Source of the DNA: Desulfovibrio sp. An276
GTDB lineage: Bacteria > Desulfobacterota > Desulfovibrionia > Desulfovibrionales > Desulfovibrionaceae
DNA length: 64,000 bases
Reading direction: 5' to 3'
NCBI RefSeq assembly: GCF_002159665.1
Contig: NZ_NFJC01000010.1
Span: 1 to 64,000, forward strand
Below the pieces are notes generated by a model that did no database searches, was not told the origin of the DNA, and saw only the letters and a program-made list of their open reading frames with translations. This document shows, piece by piece, positions 25,572-34,700 of this stretch (its first letter is position 1; every line of letters starts with the position of its first letter). The position numbers and the translations under genes were made by a program.

Positions 25572-28076
25572 TCAGACTTCTTCCGCCATCCTGTTCAGAA
25601 CTTCGAGCAACTGGCGGGCTGTGCGTATGCTGTTGAAAGTGTTCATGGAAACGCGCAGACCAAAAACGCTTTCCACCTCGGTCAGGATTTCCACTGCTGT
25701 CATGGAGCTTCCCCCAAGGGCATAGAAATCGTCGTCCAGTCCCAGCTCCGGAAGCTCGAAAGCCGCACGCCAGATATTCAGGACAAGCTCCTCCGGAGAA
25801 GATTCCTCTTCCGGATCCGCACTGCCTTCGGACTTTTCCCCGGCGCTGGTCATGTCCCCTGTATCCGTGTCCTGTCTGAGGGACAGCCAGTAGGAAATGC
25901 GGGCAAAGGGATAGAGGGGAAGGGCCAGCCTGCGGGCACTGTTGCGTGCAAGAACGGGATTCAGTCCCGCGGCAAAAAGCGCCGCGCAAAGGGCTGCCAG
26001 GGGAAGGGGCTCATCGCCTGTCATGCGCAGCACAAGCTCATTGCCACGCCCCCCAGGCAGCAGGGAGGCGTGCTTTCCCAAAACCGGGAATCTTGTGACA
26101 AGGTCCCCGGGAGTTTCCCTTTCTGCGAAAAGCTCGACACGCGTGTCCCCGGCAGGCACGGCCCTGAGCAGGACAGGCACTGCTCCCTGGGAAAGCCCGG
26201 GCAGGGACGGGATGTCCTCCTTTTCGCAACCATGAACAATCTGGCAGGAATCCGGCAAAATATCCCGAACAGGGCGCACAAGGGATATGTTCTCCTCGTC
26301 CCCGACAAGGACAAGAAGGGGTGCCACTGCGCTTCGGACAAGAAACGAGGCGATTTCTTCTGCCTGCCCGGCACTCACACCCTTTTCAAGAACCAGGACA
26401 AGTGCGCCACCATGGGGGGTGTGTCCGGTATACAGACCCTCTGCCGCATCCGTGGATGCCTTTCCCTTTCGCTCAAGAAGCGTCCTTGCCATGGAAATGC
26501 GATCGTTGCCGGCAAGCGCACAGCGGCAGGGGAAGAGGCTTCGCCCGTGGCGCAGGTTCCAGGCTACCTCCCCGAGAGACAGACCGGGATTGGAGAGCAG
26601 GTATTCGCCCCACAGGGCAAGGCAGCGCTCAAGGCCTTCGGCATTGGGGGCGCTGAACATGAGGACAGTGTCGGGCTCACGCTCCTCTTCTGTCACAATG
26701 TCCATGCATTGTGGCCTCAGGTCGGACGCTCTGTAAACAGCCGCGTCCCTTGCCCAGACAGGCGTTTCCTCCACCACAAGATGGCAGTTTGTGCCACCGA
26801 AGCCAAAGGCGCTGACGCCTGCCAGACGGGGAGCAGTGCCTGTCCATGGCTCGTTTTCGCAGGCAATGCGAAAACGGGTCGTATCCATCTGCAGCGCGGG
26901 GTTCAGGGAACGGAAATTGATGGTCGGGGGGATGTGCCCGTGCCGGAGCATGAGGATGACCTTGAGCAGGGAGGCCATGCCTGCCGCATTGCCCAGATGT
27001 CCCAGGTTGCCCTTGAGGGAACCTATGGGGCAGGCAGATTCCCTTTGGTCAAACACTTTGGAAAGGCCGGCAATTTCAATGGGATCTCCAAGGTAGGTAC
27101 CAGTGCCGTGTGCTTCCACATAGCCAATGTCCCTGCTTTCCACACCTGCCATGGTCTGGGCAAGGCGCAGGGCAATGGCCTGGCCCTCGGCACTGGGGGC
27201 GCCAAAGCCGGCCCTGCGGCTGCCGTCATTGCTGACACCATAGCCGCGGATGATCGCTTCTATCCGATCTCCGGCCATGAGGGCGTCTTCAAGCCGCTTG
27301 AGTACCACTGCTCCCGCTCCCTCGCCGGGCAGTGTTCCGGAAGCCGCAGCGTCAAAGGGGCGGCAGTGGCCGTCCGGCGAGAGGATGCCACCGGATTCGG
27401 CCACATAGCCCCATCCCCTGGGGTTGATGACCGAGGCTGTGGCGGCCAGGGCCACGTCGCAGCTGAAGTCCAGAAGGTGCTGGCATGCAGAGGCAACAAG
27501 CACAAGTCCGGTGGAGCAGGCAGTCTGTATGTTCAGGCTCGGGCCGGTAAAACCGAATTTGTAGGAGATCCATGAACTCAGGAAATCCTGGCCGTTGACT
27601 ATGGCAGCCTTGTGAAAGGCTGTGCCCGTGTTGTTGAATGCATTGGGACCGACATTGCACAGCCAGTAGGAGCTCGGCGCTGCCCCGGCAAAAACGCCGA
27701 CGCGCACGGAACCGTTTTCCAGGCGATCCGGGGCGTAGCCAGCCTGCTCAAGGGCATGCCAGGACGTTTCCAGCATAAGGCGCAGCTGGGGATCCATGTC
27801 CAGCGCTTCGCCTGTGCTCAGCCCGAAAAAGGGGGCGTCGAACTTGTCCACATCCTCCATCTGTGCGCAAACGGGTACAAAGGCAGGATGCGAGGCGTAG
27901 GCCCTGTTGCAGCCGCTTGCCTCGAGTTCCTCGCTGGTGAGGCGTCTGGCTGCCTCAAAGCCGGCGCACAGGTTGTGCCAGAAGGTCTCCAGATCGGGAG
28001 CCTTGCAGAAACGACCGGCCATGCCGACAACGGCAACGGCATTGCAGTATTCTTCTTCAAGCCAGGGTTGCTTCAT
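25572..28076 (-). CDS. PKS module: KS, eroded AT region, ACP
   Basis: An 834-aa protein. KS, residues 12-440: Cys187 (IQTACSTGL), His323 (VEAHGTGTYLGDP) and His360 (GNLGHLGNAAG) are all present, so the KS should be active. Residues about 470-735 occupy the place of an AT and end with the normal post-AT sequence LALPLYPFARISYW, but no GHSxGE or YASH/HAFH motif can be found; this looks like an AT that has lost its function. ACP, about 755-825: Ser791 in LGGSSMTAV. The extender unit must come from elsewhere, for example the AT of the 12933-17246 protein. The start overlaps the upstream gene by 20 bp. An acidic N-terminus (LEEEY) precedes the KS. Confidence 0.9.
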   Translation of the reverse strand: MKQPWLEEEYCNAVAVVGMAGRFCKAPDLETFWHNLCAGFEAARRLTSEELEASGCNRAYASHPAFVPVCAQMEDVDKFDAPFFGLSTGEALDMDPQLRLMLETSWHALEQAGYAPDRLENGSVRVGVFAGAAPSSYWLCNVGPNAFNNTGTAFHKAAIVNGQDFLSSWISYKFGFTGPSLNIQTACSTGLVLVASACQHLLDFSCDVALAATASVINPRGWGYVAESGGILSPDGHCRPFDAAASGTLPGEGAGAVVLKRLEDALMAGDRIEAIIRGYGVSNDGSRRAGFGAPSAEGQAIALRLAQTMAGVESRDIGYVEAHGTGTYLGDPIEIAGLSKVFDQRESACPIGSLKGNLGHLGNAAGMASLLKVILMLRHGHIPPTINFRSLNPALQMDTTRFRIACENEPWTGTAPRLAGVSAFGFGGTNCHLVVEETPVWARDAAVYRASDLRPQCMDIVTEEEREPDTVLMFSAPNAEGLERCLALWGEYLLSNPGLSLGEVAWNLRHGRSLFPCRCALAGNDRISMARTLLERKGKASTDAAEGLYTGHTPHGGALVLVLEKGVSAGQAEEIASFLVRSAVAPLLVLVGDEENISLVRPVRDILPDSCQIVHGCEKEDIPSLPGLSQGAVPVLLRAVPAGDTRVELFAERETPGDLVTRFPVLGKHASLLPGGRGNELVLRMTGDEPLPLAALCAALFAAGLNPVLARNSARRLALPLYPFARISYWLSLRQDTDTGDMTSAGEKSEGSADPEEESSPEELVLNIWRAAFELPELGLDDDFYALGGSSMTAVEILTEVESVFGLRVSMNTFNSIRTARQLLEVLNRMAEEV

Positions 28077-31000
28077 GGGACCTTCTCACTTGTTTGCGGT
28101 TGTTGCGTGCGGCCCGCGCAGCGTGCTGCCTGGCCTGAAAGTTTTCCTCTGTCCGGGACTTGCGGGCATTGGTCCTTGACTCAAGGCTTGAGCTAACGAC
28201 CATGGTCAGTTCCTGCAGGCTCGGGTAGAGAAAGACCCCGGCCACCCCTATGTCTACCTGGAAGGAACTGGCTATGCGTTCCTGGATGAGCGGGGCCATG
28301 ACGGATGTTCCGCCCAGATCAAAGAAGTTGGCGTTGGGATCGGCGTTTTCGGTCTGCAGGATGCTGTTCCAGATGCGCGCCATGGTCGGAGCTATGTCTC
28401 CGCAGGCAGCACCCGAGCCTGCCTCTGCGGAGCCGTCCCTGTTCCGCGCGCATGTCCCGCCAGTTTCCATGCGCAGGGGACCTGTTTCGCAAAACGCGTT
28501 GCGCAGGGGATGGGGCAGAAGATGCGGCTCGATCTGTCCCTGAGTCACAAGCTCGTACTGTGGATGGGGCGTGCGCAAAAGCAGGCTTTGCCAGCCCATG
28601 TCTTCGGGCTCAAGGCCTATGATCCCCATGTCCCTGCCGGAAGCGAGAGCCCTGTGCAAAAGAGTGAAGGCCCGGGTTTCTGTCAGGGCATCCTGCGCCT
28701 TTTCCCTGCCGGGACCTGTCTTCCAGTCCGGAAGCGCAAAGACAAGGAAGGTGTGCGGGGAGCGGAGATTGGCCCGCATGGCAGCCTGACACAGGGAGGC
28801 AAAGACTCTTGCCCTGTCTGCCAGATGTTTTTTGGAACATGTGTCCGCGACAAGCAGGTTGAGGCAGGGGACACCTTCCGGAAGCTCTGGAGCCTGCGGA
28901 CAAGCTGCTACATCGGCAATAATGCGCACGACACTGCCAATGGGCCCGGAAGCGCCGTTTTCTGTCCAGGGGCAGGTCCTGACACTGCCAAGCTCCGCGC
29001 AAAGTCTGATGGCGTTTACCCCCTTGAGAAGGAAGCGGCAGCCCTCATGCCGCAGGAAGAGCGAGAGGCAGCGATTGTCCAGACTGCTGCCGGAAAGCAG
29101 AACAAGGCACTCTTTTCCCGAGGCAAAGACTGGGGTTTCCCAGGAAGTTTCCTGCTTGGGCAGTCTGAGGGCCGTCATGCCGCGCAGGTCTTGCGCTGGC
29201 ACATGGAGCAGCGTATCGGCTTCCCTGTCCTGCAAGGTTTCGAGACTGGCGTTCGGGAGAACGCGATGCACGAATTCCGGGCTGTAGAAGGGGATGTCGA
29301 GCAAAGATTTGCGGCACACGGTGCCATCGCTGCGTCTTGGCACATGGTCTATGTGCATGATGTGCCGTGGTTGCAAAGCCTCGGGAAGACTTTCCAGAAG
29401 ATCCGTGTGTACTAGGCCGCGCCCGACCCAGGCAACCATTTCTCCCTCCTCGTGGACAACCGAGGAGAGCAGGGAGGAGTGGGCGGGAACAAGAAGGCCA
29501 AGGGCACAGTCTGGCTGAGCCTGCCCCTGCATTTGGGCCAGATCCCTCATCACCTGGTCCAGATGAACCGCATGGCCATGTCTCCAGAGCAGGGGGCTTG
29601 ACCCCCCGGGCAGCGGAAGGGCGACCAGGCCTTGCCCAAGGCTTGTCAGTCCCCTGGCCGGCCCGTCGTGAACAGGCGTGAAGGCTTTTTGCGTGACGGG
29701 AGTCGGCAAAAGTTCTGTCGAGGCCGCAATGTATGTCATCCTGTCCGAGACAAGATCCTGTGCGCGGGCAACAACAAGGGAGGATTCTGAGCCCAGCTGA
29801 AGCAGCATGCTCAGGCAAGCGCCTTCGCCGGCATGTACTCTGGCAAGCTGTTGCGCCGTGGGCAGATGGTTGACAAGGAGCACATCGGCGCTCCCGGACA
29901 TCTCTCCGGGCTCTTCCGGCCAGCGTGTCTGCACCCACAGGACAGGATTCGCAAAAGCTGTTGCGCGTGCCTGCTCCGGTGTCAGGCAGGGGCAGCCGCA
30001 CAAATCGCAGGCTTTTGCCACAAGATCCGTGAAGGGACCGGCGTCACGCAAAATCACGGCCGCGTAGCGGGCAAGATCCAGACATTGGCCGAGTTTCTGG
30101 GCAAGGGGCACGTCCTTTTGGGGAGAAGAATCCCGACAATTGGCAATATTCTCGGGTTTCCCCTGGCTGTCCGCAAGGAGAAGATCGCACAGGCAGTCCA
30201 CATAGGCATGAAGCAGTGCCTGCGCGTGTTCTTCCCGATAGAGGGATGCATCGTACTCGAGATGGGCAACTATGCCTTCTTCGCCGTAATCCCACAGCAC
30301 AAAGGCCAGATCGTAGGCCGAAATGGGATCTTCAGGCAGACGGGCGGTGACAGCGCTGTGGACGCCGGACGCAAAGGCATTCTGCAGTGTCAGAAAAATC
30401 TGGCTCAGGGGATGGCGGGCCTTCTGCCTTTTCACCTGTGCGGCAGCCACAATATCCTGAAAGGGCAGCATCTGGTGGTCCAGGGCCTGCACAAGGCAAT
30501 CCTGGCTCTGGCACATGTTTTCCGTCATGGAGGCATGGGGATTGAAGGGGCAGACCAGGGGCAGCACATTGACAAAGCAGCCCACGACACGTTCAAGCCC
30601 CGGCAGCTGCCTGTTTGCGGCCACTGTGAGGATGGGAGCGTGTGTCTGGCCGCAGACCCTGTACAGCAAGAGGCGCAGGGCCGTATGCAGGGCTGCAAAG
30701 AGGCTGCAGCCCCTGGCTGCGGCGAAGCGCTGCACCTTTTCCTTCACCTGTGCCGAAATGCGCACCCGGCATAGTCTGTGCCCGGTCTCCTTTGGCATGG
30801 TTCCGCGCACATAGTCCGAGCGTATGCGGTGACACTGGGGGACACTCTGCACAAGGTCTGTCCAAAAGGCCAACTGATGGCTTTTGATATGGGACAGCCC
30901 CTTCTGCGCAAGCCATGCGGCAAAGCTGGGATAGGTGACGGGAGGAAGGATATCTTCTGTTTCCTTGCCGGACAGGCAGTCCAGAAGATGGGCCAGGTCA

Positions 31001-31743
31001 CTTGCCAGCAGCCCCATGGACCAGCCGTCCATGATGATGTGGTGCAGCCCCAGAACCAGGGTCGAACGCCTGTGTTGCGGATGGGGAAAGATTGCCGCCC
31101 GCCACAGTGGGGCCCTGGCGAGATCATAGCCCGAAGTGCGAAAGGCTTTTCGGCAGGCCTCGATGTCTGCCTCTCTGTCCGACTCCCTTCCTGACTGGAA
31201 GATGGTTACGGGCAGGGGGCATGAGGGAGCGATTTCCAGCACGGAAAGGCTTTGCGAAAAATTATGAAATAAAATTCCGTTTCCCTTTTCGTTTTTTCTG
31301 ACAACCCGCGCGCGCAGCATGGGGTGTCGAGTCATGAGAGAGCGCAAGGCCTCCTGCACAAGCCTGCCCCCTGGATCGGCAACTGGCAGGGCAAGCTCGA
31401 AAACACCGACCTGATTGACAATGGCGTGTTCCCCCTGGCTTGTCAGCAGGGCAAAGATTTCCTGATAGGGCGTGAGGGGGGCTTCATGTATTGCGCTGGC
31501 CCCTGGGTTCCTTTGCCACTCGGCCCAGGAGGCCGCGAGTTCCCGGGCCGAGTGTTTCCTGCGCAGGGTGCGGACAAGAGAGAACTTGTGCCTGCGCAAG
31601 TGAAGGCGTTCCTCCTGCGTCAGGGTATTGGCCCTGACATACAGCCTGCCGTCACGCAGTTCCAGCTCGGCCCCCTTTCTGGCGCACAAATCGAGAAGTT
31701 CGGTATCGTCAGGGAACATCGACTTTTCCATGCATTCACCCAT
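28057..31743 (-). CDS. NRPS: docking domain-C-decayed A/KR-like region-T
   Basis: A 1228-aa protein. Residues 12-62 are a TubC-type N-terminal docking domain. C, about 85-520: HHIIMDG at 234-240 is intact. Residues 545-1100 contain no intact catalytic domain. Part of it (about 745-815) still resembles the C-terminal subdomain of an A domain (ending HVPRRSDGTVCRKSL), and 875-1055 resembles a ketoreductase fold without Ser-Tyr-Lys. T, 1110-1180: Ser1147 in LGGTSVM. The tail is strongly Arg-rich. The start at 31743 is chosen for the GGAGGAGGTG 8 nt upstream, 5 bp after the previous stop. As it cannot load its own carrier, it may be skipped or loaded in trans. Confidence 0.85.
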   Translation of the reverse strand: MGECMEKSMFPDDTELLDLCARKGAELELRDGRLYVRANTLTQEERLHLRRHKFSLVRTLRRKHSARELAASWAEWQRNPGASAIHEAPLTPYQEIFALLTSQGEHAIVNQVGVFELALPVADPGGRLVQEALRSLMTRHPMLRARVVRKNEKGNGILFHNFSQSLSVLEIAPSCPLPVTIFQSGRESDREADIEACRKAFRTSGYDLARAPLWRAAIFPHPQHRRSTLVLGLHHIIMDGWSMGLLASDLAHLLDCLSGKETEDILPPVTYPSFAAWLAQKGLSHIKSHQLAFWTDLVQSVPQCHRIRSDYVRGTMPKETGHRLCRVRISAQVKEKVQRFAAARGCSLFAALHTALRLLLYRVCGQTHAPILTVAANRQLPGLERVVGCFVNVLPLVCPFNPHASMTENMCQSQDCLVQALDHQMLPFQDIVAAAQVKRQKARHPLSQIFLTLQNAFASGVHSAVTARLPEDPISAYDLAFVLWDYGEEGIVAHLEYDASLYREEHAQALLHAYVDCLCDLLLADSQGKPENIANCRDSSPQKDVPLAQKLGQCLDLARYAAVILRDAGPFTDLVAKACDLCGCPCLTPEQARATAFANPVLWVQTRWPEEPGEMSGSADVLLVNHLPTAQQLARVHAGEGACLSMLLQLGSESSLVVARAQDLVSDRMTYIAASTELLPTPVTQKAFTPVHDGPARGLTSLGQGLVALPLPGGSSPLLWRHGHAVHLDQVMRDLAQMQGQAQPDCALGLLVPAHSSLLSSVVHEEGEMVAWVGRGLVHTDLLESLPEALQPRHIMHIDHVPRRSDGTVCRKSLLDIPFYSPEFVHRVLPNASLETLQDREADTLLHVPAQDLRGMTALRLPKQETSWETPVFASGKECLVLLSGSSLDNRCLSLFLRHEGCRFLLKGVNAIRLCAELGSVRTCPWTENGASGPIGSVVRIIADVAACPQAPELPEGVPCLNLLVADTCSKKHLADRARVFASLCQAAMRANLRSPHTFLVFALPDWKTGPGREKAQDALTETRAFTLLHRALASGRDMGIIGLEPEDMGWQSLLLRTPHPQYELVTQGQIEPHLLPHPLRNAFCETGPLRMETGGTCARNRDGSAEAGSGAACGDIAPTMARIWNSILQTENADPNANFFDLGGTSVMAPLIQERIASSFQVDIGVAGVFLYPSLQELTMVVSSSLESRTNARKSRTEENFQARQHAARAARNNRKQVRRSHEATLA

Positions 31744-31748
31744 AGCTT

Positions 31749-34700
31749 CTACACCTCCTCCCATGCACAGTCTTCTTCCGGCACCTGCGTGCAGGCATGC
31801 AGGCGTTCCCCAAGGCAAAGAACCAGCTCCTCAAGAACAGGATGGGCAAAAATGTCGTGTGCCTCGCATACTGTGCCCAATTCTTTGGAAAGCTCCAGGG
31901 CGAGGCTGACAGCCAGGAGGGAATGTCCCCCATCCAGGAAGAAATGGCTGCGACGTCCAGGGCGTCTTCCCAGGACCTTCAGCCATGCCCGGCCCACACT
32001 GCCTGCCACTGGATCGTCCGCCATCATTTCTGCGAAGTTTTCCGCTGTCCCAAACTCCTGCCCCTCTTTTTCCCTGTCCTCAAGCAAGCGTGCGTGTGCG
32101 AGCCTTTTCAGGGCTTCCATGTCCCTCTTGCCGCTGGCAGTGGTGGGGAAGGATGCACAGTGCAGGAACAGGGAAGGTATGAAGGCCTGGGGCAGACGGC
32201 CTGCAAGCGCCTGTCTCGTTGCAAACTCGTCCGGGCAGTCCCGGCCGCTCAGGCAGGCGCAGAGTATGTCCTGCGCATCCCCAATGGCGAAGACGCAGGC
32301 CTCATCGACATGAGGCAGGTCCTGCAGAACCTGTTCCACTTCCTGCGGAGCAAGGCGCTGGCCGCGTATCTTGAGCTGGCGATCCATTCGTCCAAGACCA
32401 ATGAGCTGCCCGTCCGCAGACCAGACTCCCAGATCGCCTGTGGCAAGCGTTCTTGTATCCGCTTCCGAAAAGGCTCGTGGCGAGCCGTTTTCTTCCAGAT
32501 AGCCCAGCGCCAGTGCCTGTCCCTGGACAACGATTTCTCCCGGCACTCCCCAGGGCAGAACATGGCCTGCACTGTCCCTGACAAGGATCTTCGTTCCCGC
32601 AATTGGTCTTCCCAAGGGGACGTGCAGCCTGCGCTCGTCTTCGTCGCGCGTGGCGTACCAGGTGGCCTCGCCAGCGCATTCGGTACTACCATAGAAATTG
32701 AAGATGCGCGCGTTGGGGAACATTTCGCGCAGCTCCTGCAAAAGCGGGCCATGCAGGGCTTCTCCGCTGGAGATGAGCGATCTTATCCCGGCAAGGGGTC
32801 TCATGGCGTGCCTTGCGCAGGCTGCCAGTACCCGCAGGGCGCTTGGCACGGACACAAGCCTTGTGACGCCTTCCTTTTCGATAAAGGCTGCGAGACGATC
32901 CATGTGCTGGACATCCTCGTCCGAAAGCACACTGACCGGAATGGCGTGCAAAAGTGGACCGAACAGTTCCGTTGTGGCGTCTATGAAGCTTATGTCAGCC
33001 CTTGCGCAGGCGCGTTCGTCCCTGCCATAGGGAACAGCCTCGCCCGCCCATTGCAGCCTGTTGAGAAGCGTTCCATGGCTCATCACCACGCCTTTGGGGA
33101 TTCCGCTGGACCCGGAGGTGAAGAGAACAAGGGCAGGGGCATCGTCGGCAACGGGAGCAAAATCTGGCAGTTCCGCAAGCTGGGGAAGGCTTGCGAGAGC
33201 AAGGACTGCCGGTTTTGCAGGGCTGTTTTCCAGAAGTTCCCCTGCCTCATCCTCTTCCTGCACCACAAGAAGGGAAGATGCGGCAAGCGCAATCATGTCG
33301 CCTGCACGGCGCGAGGATTTGAGCCTGCTCAAGGGCAGGACACAGCGCCCGCAGCGCCAGACTGCCAGCATGGCCGCGACAAGCCAGGGCCCGCGCTCAA
33401 GGTACAGGGCAACGCTGCCCGGGGCTTTGTGCCCTTCAAGCGCTGCGGCAATCCTTTCCGCCATGGCGCGCAGTTCCCTGAATGTGCACTGATGGGCGCC
33501 GCCCAGGCAGACACGGTCGGGAAAGGTTGCTGCAACATGCTCAAAGCGTTCCCACAACGAGGGCCAGGGGCTCGCCAGGCTGCGTCCAAGACTCCATTCT
33601 TCCATGCGTCCTGCCTCGTCTGGCGGGCAGATGGAAACCCTGGCAAGGGGCATGTCCGGAGACTGGACGATCTGCCGGACAACATGGACAAGCCTCTGAC
33701 AAAAGGCCTGCAGTGCCTCTTCCGTCCACCGGGGAGCCTGGGCTGTTGCCTCGAAGGCAGGATGCGTCCCGTCGCGCATGGCAACGTCCAGCTGCATGGC
33801 AGTGGCATGGCGGCCGCCGGAAACAGGGTGTATGTGCATTCCCGAGCCGCTGACAACGGAATCTGCCGTATTGTCCTGGCTGAAGGCGCAGTCGAAAAGA
33901 GGGTGCTGCCCTGCCTGGCGATGCGGCTGTACCTCTCTGACCAAAAGGTCAAAGGGGACAATGGCATTGTCCGCTGCCTCCATGACTGCCGTACGGCACA
34001 GGGTCAGAAGCTCGCCGACGGTCCCGGCCTTTTCGGTTTGTACAATGAGAGGGACCGGGTTGACCATAAGGCTCACGATACCCTCGAGTTCCGGCCGCCC
34101 CCGCGATGCAGCGTAGGTCCCGAGCAGGAGGTTTTCTTCCCCGGACATGCGGCTCACAAGGATGGCGAAAGCGCAAAGTCCCACTATAAATGGCGTACTT
34201 GCGTGATTTCGCGCAAACTCGCGAACCTTTGCAACGCATTCCGGCTCAAGGGCCTGCTCGTGATAAATCGTTGCCGCGGCACTGTCCCCGGCATCGACAG
34301 GGCCAGCCTGCAGAAGAGAGAAATCCGGCAGCTTGGGTGGGCGTACCCGCAAGAGCTTTCTTGCCAGTATGTCCAGGCGCCTTGCCACCAGTTCCCGGAC
34401 AGGTCCGGACTGCTCCCAGTCGGCAAGATCCGCATAGTCGATTGCGGGTACAGGCTTGGAGGTGATGTGCGAATTGGTACCCTCATTGAGCGCTTCCTGC
34501 AGACTGTACAGAAAAATCTGCATGGACCAGCCGTCAAAGACTGCGTGGTGGATGGCGAGGCACAGCTCTGCCTCATTCTCCGAAAGAATCGCAAGGCCAG
34601 CCCGCAAAAGCGGTGCCCTGTCCAGCGCAAAGGCTTCCTCGCCAAGCTTGCGAAAGAAGGCGGCAACGCTGCCCGCGGCCGGGTTTTCAGCGTGCAGGAC

